From Verrucomicrobiales bacterium (GTDB lineage: Bacteria > Verrucomicrobiota > Verrucomicrobiia > Limisphaerales > Palsa-1400), in NCBI GenBank assembly GCA_003140095.1, contig PLIU01000379.1:1-38320 (forward strand): a stretch of 38,320 nt of DNA. The letters run 5' to 3'. Made by a program: the position numbers and the translations under genes. Positions 24,237-32,630 of this stretch are shown piece by piece (the stretch's first letter is position 1; every line of letters begins with the position of its first letter). Under the pieces are notes generated by a model. The model was given only the letters and a program-made list of their open reading frames with translations. It was not told the origin of the DNA and ran no database searches.

Positions 24237-24490
24237 TTTTTGCGGACGGTTTTGACGGCGGCCTCAACACGACGAATGTCATGCGGGGTTTCCGGCCGAA
24301 CATGGCCGCCGGCAAAAGCGCGCTCGAAAGCTCGCAGATCCTCCGCCAATTCGGCCGCTTCCATCCGGCGCAGAGCGTCGCGGACCACCTCGCTGGCATC
24401 CTGGTAGCGCCCGCCGCTGATCTTGCGCTCGACAAACCCACTCAACTCGCCCGGCAGCGACACATGAATTGTCCTGGTTTCCATACGCAT
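24233..24490 (-). CDS. Ribbon-helix-helix (ParD-like) antitoxin
   Basis: About 85 residues. The N terminus TRTIHVSLPGELSGFVERKI followed by GGRYQDASEVVRDALRRME is the ParD/CopG pattern: a DNA-binding strand, then two helices. The C-terminal half (AEDLRAFERAFAGG...) is the charged, toxin-binding part. A GAGGG sequence lies about 11 bases upstream of ATG 24490 on the minus strand, so that start is chosen; 24484 and 24520 are alternatives. ParD-like antitoxins usually pair with ParE; here the partner is a PIN nuclease, which is also known. Autoregulation is likely by family. Confidence 0.85.
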   Translation of the reverse strand: MRMETRTIHVSLPGELSGFVERKISGGRYQDASEVVRDALRRMEAAELAEDLRAFERAFAGGHVRPETPHDIRRVEAAVKTVRKK

Positions 24491-24550
24491 AAAAAGTAAT
24501 CCCTCAGCCCGGCCCGTCAATCTACGGATTTACTCCTTCAGGTCGCGCAA

Positions 24551-25807
24551 CTAAGGAAACAACCCGCGAATCTTTTTGGCTTCCTGCACACGCTTGATGC
24601 CAACGCTCAAGGCCGCCATGCGCATGGACACCTTTTGCTTGCGACTCAAGGCCAGCACTTGCAGGAAGGCGCCCTCCAAAATGCGGAATAATTTGTCCAT
24701 GACTTCGGTCTCGGTCCAAAAGAAGCTCTGCAAATCCTGCACCCATTCGAAGTAGGAAACGATCACGCCGCCGGCATTGCACAAAATGTCCGGCAGAATG
24801 AAAATTTCCTCCCGTTGATCCAAAATGACGTCCGCCTCCGGCGTGGTCGGGCCGTTGGCGGCTTCGGCTAGGATGCGGCACTTGATTTTGGCGGCGTTGC
24901 CGCCGGTGATCTGCCGTTCCATCGCCGCCGGCACCAGGATTTCGCACGGCAACTCCAGGAGTTGTTCGTTGGTGACATGCTCCGCCCCGGCAAACCCCGC
25001 GATGGTGCGCTTGGCCGCCGCGTATTTCTCCAATTCCCACAGGTCAATTCCCGCCGCATTGTGCAGCCCGCCGCTGACGTCGCTGACGCCCACAATCTTG
25101 ACTCCGTATTTGGCCAGCGAAAACGCCGCCACCGAGCCGACGTTGCCGAACCCCTGCACCACCGCCCGGCTGTGCCCGGGTTCCAGGCCGATGGTATCCA
25201 TCGTGCGATTAATCAGGTAGCCGACGCCGCGGCCAGTCGATTCCCGCCGCCCCAACGAACCGCCGATGCTGACGGGTTTGCCGGTGACGATGCTGGGGAC
25301 AGTATAACCGGTATGGACGGAGTAAGTATCCATCATCCAAGCCATGGTTTGCTCGTTGGTGCCCATGTCCGGCGCCATGACATCGACTTTCTCGCCGATG
25401 AAAGGAATCATCTCCTGCGTGTAACGGCGGGTGAGGCGTTCGAGTTCGGTCTGTGAAAGATGGAGCGGATCGCAGGCGATGCCGCCTTTGGCGCCGCCGT
25501 AAGGCAAACCCGCCAGAGCGCACTTCCAACTCATCCACATGGCCAGCGCCGCGACCTCGCCCAGAGCCACGGCCGGGTGATAGCGCAAGCCGCCCTTGGT
25601 CGGGCCAAGCGTCAAGTGATGTTGCACGCGATGGCCCGTAAATACCTTGGTGCGGCCGTCGTCCATGTGGACCGGCAGGGCGACAGTCATGGAGCGCTTG
25701 GGGAACTTGAGGCGGGCTTGCTCGTCTGCGGGAATCTGCCAATATTCGGCCACGCGGTCGAATTGCTGGCAGGCCATGCGAAAGGTCGGATGATCATAAA
25801 TATCCAT
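24551..25807 (-). CDS. gdhA: Glutamate dehydrogenase (Glu/Leu/Phe/Val dehydrogenase family)
   Basis: A 418-residue cytoplasmic enzyme interconverting glutamate and 2-oxoglutarate plus ammonia. The substrate-domain lysines are visible in GPTKGGLRYHP, MSWKCALAGLPYGGAKGGI (including the catalytic Lys), and the nucleotide domain has VVQGFGNVGSVAAF. The length matches hexameric glutamate dehydrogenases rather than the shorter leucine or phenylalanine enzymes (about 350-380 residues), but substrate preference is inferred. NAD versus NADP use cannot be decided. It lies 85 bases after the BON-domain gene on the same strand. Confidence 0.9.
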   Translation of the reverse strand: MDIYDHPTFRMACQQFDRVAEYWQIPADEQARLKFPKRSMTVALPVHMDDGRTKVFTGHRVQHHLTLGPTKGGLRYHPAVALGEVAALAMWMSWKCALAGLPYGGAKGGIACDPLHLSQTELERLTRRYTQEMIPFIGEKVDVMAPDMGTNEQTMAWMMDTYSVHTGYTVPSIVTGKPVSIGGSLGRRESTGRGVGYLINRTMDTIGLEPGHSRAVVQGFGNVGSVAAFSLAKYGVKIVGVSDVSGGLHNAAGIDLWELEKYAAAKRTIAGFAGAEHVTNEQLLELPCEILVPAAMERQITGGNAAKIKCRILAEAANGPTTPEADVILDQREEIFILPDILCNAGGVIVSYFEWVQDLQSFFWTETEVMDKLFRILEGAFLQVLALSRKQKVSMRMAALSVGIKRVQEAKKIRGLFP

Positions 25808-25892
25808 GCCGGCAGTCTAATCAAACCGGGCCGTTCTGCCATCGAATAACGGCCAGCCACATCGCGGTCCCATGCTTGCCCGGGCCAGGCCG

Positions 25893-26399
25893 TTATTGCT
25901 TCGGCTTGATTTCCAGGGTCGAAGTAACGTCCTGCACGCCATCGGTTTGGAGGGCCAGGGCGATGGCTTTGCCGACGCCTTCGGCATTGGGAACCGTGCC
26001 GGAGAGGGTGACATGGCCTCCATGACATGAGACGGAAATGGACCAGACGGAGAGGTCTGAATCGGCGGCGTACTTTACCTTGATCGCGGTGACGGCTCGG
26101 GCGTCGGCGGCCGCGTCCTCAACCTGCCCGGCGATCTCTTGCGACTTGCGGCGGAAAACTTTGCCCGTTCGTGTCATTTCATCTTTGATTTGGTCTGAGC
26201 GCAAATCAAGGGTCTCCAACTTGGCCTTCAAGGCGTCCGACAGATTGTGAGCGGTCTCACTGGCGGCCGCGCCGGCCCGACCGGCGGCATCCTCGAAGCG
26301 TTGCTCTGATTCAGGATGTTGCCGGCCCTTTTCCTGGAAATACCAGTAGCCGACAGCGCCCAGAATGATTCCGACGACCAATCCGTTTAAGAATTTCAT
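25893..26399 (-). CDS. Membrane-anchored BON-domain protein
   Basis: A 168-residue protein with one N-terminal membrane helix (FLNGLVVGIILGAVGYWYF), a charged, probably helical linker (about residues 30-95, with AAGRAGAAASETAHNLSDAL), and a C-terminal BON domain (AVTAIKVKYAADSDLSVWSI, VSCHGGHVTLSGTVPNAEGV). BON domains bind lipids or peptidoglycan-associated partners in stress-protective envelope proteins such as OsmY; a similar role here is inference. On the minus strand GAAGGG lies about eight bases upstream of the ATG. Confidence 0.86.
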   Translation of the reverse strand: MKFLNGLVVGIILGAVGYWYFQEKGRQHPESEQRFEDAAGRAGAAASETAHNLSDALKAKLETLDLRSDQIKDEMTRTGKVFRRKSQEIAGQVEDAAADARAVTAIKVKYAADSDLSVWSISVSCHGGHVTLSGTVPNAEGVGKAIALALQTDGVQDVTSTLEIKPKQ

Positions 26400-26416
26400 A
26401 TCGTTGCCCTTCTCTG

Positions 26417-26446
26417 TTGATAAGAAAATACATGGCTGGCTATAAT
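26417..26446 (+). promoter_or_regulatory. Sigma70-type promoter upstream of the comF-like gene
   Basis: TTGATA (26417-26422) and a consensus TATAAT (26441-26446) are separated by 18 bases. Transcription would start near 26453 and leave a leader of about 160 bases before the ATG at 26613. This is the best promoter match I saw in the window. It lies in the divergent gap between the BON-domain gene and the comF-like gene. Confidence 0.5.
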
Positions 26447-26612
26447 GTGCGCTATACGGTATTCACCCCATAAGAACTCCGTCGAACCCTGCTCCTTCGT
26501 CCCGTTGCTGCGCCAACCCTGCCAGGACTGAGATGCGCGCTGTTGTCCCCAATTGTCACAGCAGCGGCTTGTGTCGCGCGCTCCCTTGTGACTATTCTAC
26601 TTGGCAATACCA

Positions 26613-27374
26613 ATGCGAACCGAAGAAAAGGCTAACTCGGGGTGGGGTTTGTTTAAAGCGACCCTGGATGCGGCGCTGAATTTCGTGTATCCGCCCGTTT
26701 GCCAACTTTGCGGAGAGGAACGCGCGGCGGCACGGGAGGGCTACGTCGGGGGCAAGTGTTGGACGGGAGTGCGTTTTGTCACCGCGCCGTTTTGTGATCG
26801 TTGCGGATTGCCTTTTGATGGGGATATTATTCATCCGTTCCGTTGCGAGAATTGCGCAGGGGTGGAGTTCGGGTTTCGCTTTGCCCGTTCGGCGGTGACG
26901 GCCAATGCGATGATGCTCGATATCATTCATCGCTACAAATATCATCAGGCGCTCTGGTTCGAGCCGTTTTTGGCGGATTTGCTGGCGCGGCAGGCTAAGC
27001 CGCCGCTGGCGGGCGCGCCCTGGGACTTGATTGTGCCGGTGCCACTGCATCCGGTGAAACTGCGGCAACGGCAGTTCAATCAGTCGGAGCGGCTGGCGCG
27101 TTGTTTGGGACGCGTGCTGGGACTGCCGGTGAATGCGCGGGTGGTGTGGCGCGTCCAATTCACTGAAACGCAGACCAGATTAAGCCGTCCGCAGCGCGCG
27201 GCCAATGTCCGCGCCGCTTTTGCGCCGCGCCTGGGAAAGGAATTGCATGGCGAAAGGGTTATTTTGGTGGATGATGTGATGACGACGGGCGCGACGACCA
27301 GCGCGTGCGCGCGGGCGTTACGCAAGGCCGGTGCCGGTGATGTCTGCGTGTGGACAGTCGCGCGCGGGACTTGA
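26613..27374 (+). CDS. ComF family phosphoribosyltransferase-like protein
   Basis: A 253-residue protein with an N-terminal zinc-finger-like part (YPPVCQLCGEE..., CDRCGLPF, CENCAG) and a phosphoribosyltransferase-fold domain containing IVPVPLHPVKLRQRQFNQSE and the PRPP-binding loop VILVDDVMTTGATT. ComF and GntX relatives take part in DNA uptake or use of imported DNA; enzyme activity is unproven. ATG 26613 is used; an in-frame TTG at 26601 is an alternative. It is followed by accD after 66 bases. Confidence 0.92.
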   Translation: MRTEEKANSGWGLFKATLDAALNFVYPPVCQLCGEERAAAREGYVGGKCWTGVRFVTAPFCDRCGLPFDGDIIHPFRCENCAGVEFGFRFARSAVTANAMMLDIIHRYKYHQALWFEPFLADLLARQAKPPLAGAPWDLIVPVPLHPVKLRQRQFNQSERLARCLGRVLGLPVNARVVWRVQFTETQTRLSRPQRAANVRAAFAPRLGKELHGERVILVDDVMTTGATTSACARALRKAGAGDVCVWTVARGT

Positions 27375-27440
27375 CAGCAGCAGGCCGCTGCTTTAATGCA
27401 GACAGGATTGGCAAACAACAGAACATGACGAGATTCTAAG

Positions 27441-28394
27441 ATGGCGACAACTTCATTTACCAAGAAGACCCTGGGCTTGGAAAACGGGGAACCGGCCGTC
27501 ACGCCTCCGACAACGGAAACCCAGGCGAATTTTCTCAAAAAGCCCAAACTGGCCGCCGCGCCCCCGCGCAAGCGCGACATCCCGGAGGGTCTCTGGACCA
27601 AGTGCAAAAAATGCGGCGTCATGATGTATGACAAGGAGTTGGACGATAACCTGAAGGTCTGCCCCAAGTGCCAGTATCATTTCCCCATTGCCGCCCGCGA
27701 GCGCATCCACGCGCTGGTGGAGACCTGCTCCTTCGAGGAAAGCGACGCCTCCATGGAAAGTGTGGACATTCTCCAATTCACGGGCGCTTCTTCTTACACC
27801 TCCAAATTGGAGCAATACAAGAAAAGCACCAAACTCAAGGATGCGGTCTGCACGGGCATCGGGCGCATGGGCAAGTATCGCGTCGCGCTGGGGGTGATGG
27901 ATTTCGGGTTCTTGGGCGGTTCAATGGGCTCGGTAGTGGGCGAGCGGTTGACACGGCTGATCGAAGCGGCGACGGGCAAGGGGTTGCCGGTCATCATCAT
28001 TTCGGCCAGCGGCGGCGCGCGCATGTACGAAGGCACGTTCAGCCTGATGCAGTTGGCCAAGACGTGCGGCGCGCTGGCCTATCATGCCAAGGCCAAGCTG
28101 CCTTACCTCAGCGTGCTGACCAATCCCACCATGGCCGGCGTGATGGCCAGCTTCGCAGCCGTAGGCGATTTAATCCTGGCCGAGCCGGGCGCGATGATCG
28201 GTTTTGCCGGGCCGCGCGTCATTGAGAGCACGACGCAATCGGAATTGCCGCCGGGTTTTCAAACGGCGGAGTTTCTGCTCGAGCACGGGTTGATCGACGC
28301 CATCGTGCCGCGGGGCGAAATGAAGGCGCGCCTGTGTTCTTACCTCGAGTACCTCATGGTGGGGCGCGAGCAACTGGCGGCGCTGGGCGGTTGA
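27441..28394 (+). CDS. accD: Acetyl-CoA carboxylase carboxyltransferase subunit beta
   Basis: A 317-residue subunit which, with AccA, transfers carboxyl from carboxybiotin to acetyl-CoA to form malonyl-CoA, the first step of fatty-acid synthesis. A four-cysteine zinc ribbon (KCKKCGVMMYD, KVCPKCQYHF) precedes the crotonase-fold core: GASSYTSKLEQY, GFLGGSMGSVVGERLTRLIE, and the oxyanion segment SASGGARMYEGTFSLMQLAK. The N-terminal 45 residues or so are a variable extension. Start and length are normal. Confidence 0.97.
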   Translation: MATTSFTKKTLGLENGEPAVTPPTTETQANFLKKPKLAAAPPRKRDIPEGLWTKCKKCGVMMYDKELDDNLKVCPKCQYHFPIAARERIHALVETCSFEESDASMESVDILQFTGASSYTSKLEQYKKSTKLKDAVCTGIGRMGKYRVALGVMDFGFLGGSMGSVVGERLTRLIEAATGKGLPVIIISASGGARMYEGTFSLMQLAKTCGALAYHAKAKLPYLSVLTNPTMAGVMASFAAVGDLILAEPGAMIGFAGPRVIESTTQSELPPGFQTAEFLLEHGLIDAIVPRGEMKARLCSYLEYLMVGREQLAALGG

Positions 28395-28511
28395 GGACCA
28401 GGCCATTTGCCCCTGAAAAAACGACCCCATGACTTTTTCTCAATTGTCCATTTTCAATCGAGCCAGCGCCTTGCGGGTTGTCTCCGAAAGGCCGTACTAG
28501 GGTGGTGCCGC

Positions 28512-30707
28512 ATGGAAGATCTTATTCTACGGTTGCTGGGCCGCAACGATTACACTCCTTCCAATGTTCCGCAATTGCTCCAGCGCCTGGGTTTGCAGCC
28601 CGGCCAGCAACAGCCGCTGCAACAGGCCCTGCGCAACCTGGAACAGAGCGGCCAGATCGTCCGCACCAAGGCCGGCCGATACATTCAATCGCGCGAGGCG
28701 GACCTCGTCCCGGGCCGCATCCGCGTTAACCGCCAGGGCAAGGGCTTTCTTGAACCGGAGGTTTCGGGGCTGCGGGAAATCATCATTCCCGAAAGCGCCA
28801 CCGGCACCGCCATGAATGGAGATCGCGTGCTGGTCCGGCGCGAGGTCGCGCGTGGCGCACGCGCGACCGAAGCGACCGGCACCGTGGTGCGCATTCTGCA
28901 ACGCGCGCGCACCCGCATGGTCGGCACCTTGCAGAGCAGTAAACAATTTTTATTCGTCATCCCCGACGACCCGCGCATTCCGCACGACATCTACGTGGCA
29001 CCCGCGCGCGATACGGGCCGCCTGGCCAATATCGGCGACAAGGTGGTGGTGGAATTGCACGCCTGGGAATCCCGCCATAGCAACCCCGAAGGCGAAATCA
29101 TCGAAGTGCTTGGACCGCCCGACGAGGAAGGGGTCGATATGCTCTCGGTGCTGCGCCAGTACAATCTCCCGCTGCATTTTCCCAAGAAGGTTTTGCAGGA
29201 AGCCGGCCTGCTGGCCAAGCCGCGGCCGCAAGGCGAGCCGCTGCCCGAGGAGTTGGCCGGGCGTGTCGATTGCCGCTCCCATGACGTCGTGACCATCGAT
29301 CCGGACGACGCCAAGGATTTTGACGACGCGATCTGCCTGCGGCCCGATGGTGTCAAACAATGGAGACTTTGGGTTCACATCGCCGATGTGTCGCACTACG
29401 TGCGGAAAGGCGGCGCGCTGGATGAGGAGGCGAGCCGCCGCGGCAATTCCACCTACTTGGTGGACCGGGTCATCCCGATGCTGCCGGAGGCGTTGAGCAA
29501 CGAAATTTGTTCCCTCAAACCAGGCGTGGACCGATTGACCAAATGCGTCGAATTCGTGCTGTCCAACGAGGGGCGGGTGCTGGAGGCGAAGTTTTACTCG
29601 GCGGTCATCCGTTCCAAACAGCGCTTCACCTACAAGGAAGTCCTGGCCGTGTTGCAGCAGCCCGGCCAAGGCGGCCCGATCGAGCGCATGCTGCATCAGG
29701 CGCACGATTTGGCGCAGCATATTCGCCGCGCGCGGTTCCGGGCCGGCTCACTCGCCCTGGATTTTCCGGAAACGAAAATCCGGCTCGATGCCCATGGGCG
29801 CGTCCTGCGGATCGAGAAAAACGAGAACGACGTTTCCCATCAATTGGTGGAAGAATACATGCTGCTGGCCAACGAGGCGGTGGCCGGGCGCCTGATGGCG
29901 TTGCGCCGGCCCGCGGTTTACCGCGTCCACGAGCCGCCGGCTGAAACGCGCCTGGAGGATTATCGCCAGGAGGTTTTGACGCACCACATCCCGGCCGGCA
30001 ATTTGAGTCAGCGGCCCGAAGTGCAAAAGCTGCTCCAGCGCCTGGACGGCCTGCCGATCGGCCCCGCGCTGAAAATCGGTTTTCTCCGGTCGCTCATGCG
30101 CGCCCGCTACGCCGTCGAACCTCTGGGCCATTACGGATTGTGCAAGGCCAAGTACACCCACTTCACCTCGCCCATCCGGCGTTACGCGGATTTGGTTGTG
30201 CATCGCTCTTTATTCGACAACGAGAAGACTTCCCCGCACGCCCTCAAACCGCTGGCACAGCACCTTTCCGAAACCGAGCGCAATTCCGCCGACGCCGAGC
30301 GCGACAGCAAGGACCTCAAGCTCTTCGCCTTTCTGCGCCAGCAACTCAAGAGCGCCCGGCCGGAGCCTTATCCGGCGCTGGTGATCGACGTGCGGAATTT
30401 CGGTTTTTTCGTCGATGTCTCCGCGCTGGGACTCAGCGGCCTGGTGCATCTGTCCTCGGTCGAGGATGATTTTTTTGTGTTTGACGCGGCGCGCAATCAC
30501 CTCGTCGGCCGCCGCACCCGGCGCGTGATCCGCGTGGGCGACCGGGTCACGGTGCAAGTGGGCAAAGTCGATACGTTCAAAAAGCAGGTGGATTTCAAGC
30601 TGACCGGAATGTCGCGCGAAAGCGCAGGCCGAGGGTCTCGCCCCGCGTCCAGGCCCGACCGGCGCGATCCAGCGCGGCCAAGACGGGACCAATCCCGCTC
30701 AAGGTAG
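28512..30707 (+). CDS. rnr: Ribonuclease R
   Basis: A 731-residue 3'-5' exoribonuclease of the RNase II/R family that degrades structured RNA. Domains in order are an N-terminal winged helix (LQQALRNLEQSGQIVRTKAG), two cold-shock domains, the RNB catalytic domain with VVTIDPDDAKDFDDAICL (metal-binding aspartates) and KYTHFTSPIRRYADLVVHR, an S1 domain (LVIDVRNFGFFVDVSALGLS), and a basic tail rich in Arg and Ser. ATG 28512 (MEDLILRLLGRND) is chosen because the upstream in-frame stretch from 28407 is not family-like. Confidence 0.95.
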   Translation: MEDLILRLLGRNDYTPSNVPQLLQRLGLQPGQQQPLQQALRNLEQSGQIVRTKAGRYIQSREADLVPGRIRVNRQGKGFLEPEVSGLREIIIPESATGTAMNGDRVLVRREVARGARATEATGTVVRILQRARTRMVGTLQSSKQFLFVIPDDPRIPHDIYVAPARDTGRLANIGDKVVVELHAWESRHSNPEGEIIEVLGPPDEEGVDMLSVLRQYNLPLHFPKKVLQEAGLLAKPRPQGEPLPEELAGRVDCRSHDVVTIDPDDAKDFDDAICLRPDGVKQWRLWVHIADVSHYVRKGGALDEEASRRGNSTYLVDRVIPMLPEALSNEICSLKPGVDRLTKCVEFVLSNEGRVLEAKFYSAVIRSKQRFTYKEVLAVLQQPGQGGPIERMLHQAHDLAQHIRRARFRAGSLALDFPETKIRLDAHGRVLRIEKNENDVSHQLVEEYMLLANEAVAGRLMALRRPAVYRVHEPPAETRLEDYRQEVLTHHIPAGNLSQRPEVQKLLQRLDGLPIGPALKIGFLRSLMRARYAVEPLGHYGLCKAKYTHFTSPIRRYADLVVHRSLFDNEKTSPHALKPLAQHLSETERNSADAERDSKDLKLFAFLRQQLKSARPEPYPALVIDVRNFGFFVDVSALGLSGLVHLSSVEDDFFVFDAARNHLVGRRTRRVIRVGDRVTVQVGKVDTFKKQVDFKLTGMSRESAGRGSRPASRPDRRDPARPRRDQSRSR

Positions 30708-30758
30708 CAAAGTGCCATGGGATAAAGCCGCGATTTTCCGGCGACTGGCGCCCGGTCT

Positions 30759-32366
30759 TTACGGCGGCGCGAGGTCTTGCTGGAGGATGCCGCGGATGCC
30801 GTTGAAAATGTTGGTGGCCAGTTGCCGATCTCCTTCGCCGGTGAAGTGGATGAGATCGATGAACTTTTCGTGCTCGCCGTCAAGATGAGGATGTGTGTCG
30901 ATGAAACATACTTCCGGGTGCTCCGCCGCCAGTTGGCTGACGATGAGGGAATGAACCGCGTTGGCCCGCATGAACCCATAGGCGGCGCGCGTGCCGCCGC
31001 CCCGGTAAAAGTCGATGACCTTCGGGTCGCTGGCCTGGTTGACGGCCATCGAGAAATTGGCCAGTGCCAGGCGAATGCCGTTGGTGCGGGCGCACTGGAT
31101 GAGTTCGCGGTAGGCGGCGGCGTACAGGGTTGCCATCGGCCGGGCGCCGGGCGGCACGGCGGAAACGTCCCGTCGCCGGGCGTGATAGCGGAACAAGAGC
31201 ATGCGCACACGATGCTCGGCTTCGGCCGCGAGTTCGACGGGGCGTTCCTGGTAAACGGGCGGGGCAGGCCCCAGCGGCGGCAGCACGGAACTGTCAACCA
31301 TATGAAATCCGTTGGCCCCGTGATAGGAGATGATCATGTCCGGTTGGAGCGGAAGGATTTCGCGCGGCAGCCGCTCAAGGCTGGCCTGCAGGCTGTAGGT
31401 GGGAACGCCGGCGTTGATGACCTGGACGGGGCGCCTTGTTTTCATGCGCTGGCGGATGATTTGCTCGAGCATTTCGGGCCACGGTTTGTCCTCCGGCCGC
31501 AGCGTCATGCCAAAAGTGGTCGATTCGCCCAGGGCCACGATGCGATAAACCCCGTCCTTGGAGGCGGAGAATTCCGGACCGCGAAATCCGAGGCTGTTAA
31601 TCGAGATCGGACATTTCATCATGCGCCCGTGGCTGCCGGGCCGCAGTCGAAAATGAGGGATGGAATCGGGATTCGTGGTAAAGATCTCCTTTCCGAGGAG
31701 GTCGAATTGCGACGTGTAAAATTCCTCCCAGCGCGCGAAGGCCTCGGGGTGGCCCTTGGCGGCGTCGTAGGAATAGTAGAGGCGGCAGGTTTCCGGCCGC
31801 ACGGCGATGCGGGATTGCGGCCGGAGCGCCAGATCCAGGACCGGCAATCCCACTAGCAATAAGATCAACGTATTGAGCGCCTGCGCGCCGGCCGCGCCCC
31901 ATCGGAACCACCATCGGCAGAGCGCCAGGGCCGCCAGCGTGGCCAAAAGCCCGGCGTAAAAGCCGCCGCGCCGATTCTGGAAGTATCCCGCCCCAAGCCA
32001 CATCAAAGCGCCGCACAGCAGCCAGGCCATGACCGCCGCGTTCCAACGCGCTTTCCAGATTCCGCCAGCCGCGCCCCGGGCCGCCAGCCAAACTGCCCCC
32101 GCCATCATTCCGGCTAGAGCCGCATAATAAAAATCCCAAGCGATGCCGGCCAGCGCCACCGCGACCCATACGGTCAAGCTGCCCATCCACAGCGCAGCCA
32201 AAGCCGCGCCCTCAACCCTGACGCGCGCGGCCTGCGGCGCCAACGCCGAATAAATAAGAGCCGCCGCCGCCATGCCAAAGCCCGCGATGGCGACCGCCGG
32301 CAATCGAACCCACAGGGCCAGCAGGAAGGTGGAACCGAGGAGGATCGTTTGCAGAAGCCATTGCAT
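30759..32366 (-). CDS. SGNH/GDSL hydrolase-like protein with N-terminal membrane region
   Basis: A 535-residue protein. Residues 1-185 or so hold five or six predicted membrane helices; the rest is an SGNH-hydrolase-like domain. Block I is YRIVALGESTTFGM (catalytic Ser), INAGVPTYSLQ contains the Gly block, DMIISYHGANG the Asn block, and FIDLIHFTGEGDRQLA the final Asp-x-x-His. Members are acetyl-esterases or acyltransferase partners acting on surface polysaccharides; the substrate is unknown here. It begins nine bases after the DUF5989 micro-protein stop on the same strand, a recurring pair. Confidence 0.87.
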   Translation of the reverse strand: MQWLLQTILLGSTFLLALWVRLPAVAIAGFGMAAAALIYSALAPQAARVRVEGAALAALWMGSLTVWVAVALAGIAWDFYYAALAGMMAGAVWLAARGAAGGIWKARWNAAVMAWLLCGALMWLGAGYFQNRRGGFYAGLLATLAALALCRWWFRWGAAGAQALNTLILLLVGLPVLDLALRPQSRIAVRPETCRLYYSYDAAKGHPEAFARWEEFYTSQFDLLGKEIFTTNPDSIPHFRLRPGSHGRMMKCPISINSLGFRGPEFSASKDGVYRIVALGESTTFGMTLRPEDKPWPEMLEQIIRQRMKTRRPVQVINAGVPTYSLQASLERLPREILPLQPDMIISYHGANGFHMVDSSVLPPLGPAPPVYQERPVELAAEAEHRVRMLLFRYHARRRDVSAVPPGARPMATLYAAAYRELIQCARTNGIRLALANFSMAVNQASDPKVIDFYRGGGTRAAYGFMRANAVHSLIVSQLAAEHPEVCFIDTHPHLDGEHEKFIDLIHFTGEGDRQLATNIFNGIRGILQQDLAPP

Positions 32367-32375
32367 CCCGGCGCG

Positions 32376-32531
32376 CTACTTGACTGAGTACATGAAGGGC
32401 GAGAGTGGAGTCGCACTTTGCGTGAAGAGAACCAAAGCCGCCAAAAGCAGAAAGGAAACCAGAAGCGGAATCAACCACCATTTCTTCTCCTGGCGCAAGA
32501 ACCGGAGGACTTCTTTGCAAATCTGACGCAC
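32376..32531 (-). CDS. DUF5989 family membrane micro-protein
   Basis: A 51-residue protein with a GTG start at 32531. A short charged amphipathic part (KEVLRFLRQEKKWW) is followed by one membrane helix (LIPLLVSFLLLAALVLF), then the family-typical ending TQSATPLSPFMYSVK. The KKWW-LxP and the TQ-S-x-PF-Y features match DUF5989 proteins, which are usually next to SxtJ-like, carbamoyltransferase-like and SGNH hydrolase genes. Here only the SGNH gene follows. The upstream in-frame stop at 32535-32537 leaves no other start of normal length. Confidence 0.8.
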   Translation of the reverse strand: MRQICKEVLRFLRQEKKWWLIPLLVSFLLLAALVLFTQSATPLSPFMYSVK

Positions 32532-32563
32532 AAGTCAATATATGTCACGGATGCTCTAACCCG

Positions 32564-32597
32564 CAAGCCCGCAAGCCGTTCCGCGGCTTGCGGCTTG
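32564..32597. repeat. Hairpin in the divergent DUF5989/GH20 promoter region
   Basis: CGCAAGCC (32570-32577) and GGCTTGCG (32585-32592) form a perfect 8-bp stem around loop GTTCCGC. Flanking CAAGC (32564-32568) and GCTTG (32593-32597) extend it to 13 bp with one bulged C. No T-run follows in either direction, so it is not a standard terminator. It would be in the 5' region of both divergent genes or act as a DNA site. Confidence 0.6.
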
Positions 32598-32630
32598 ACA
32601 TCCAATTCCTCCAAAGAGTAGTTCAAAGTA

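Noticed and set aside
28498-28510. AGGGTGGTGCCGC just before rnr resembles the T-box antiterminator consensus AGGGTGGNACCGCG.
   Set aside because: No stem I, specifier loop or terminator is apparent, the gene is not an aminoacyl-tRNA synthetase or amino-acid gene, and the A of the ACC tRNA-end-binding triplet is changed. Most likely chance.
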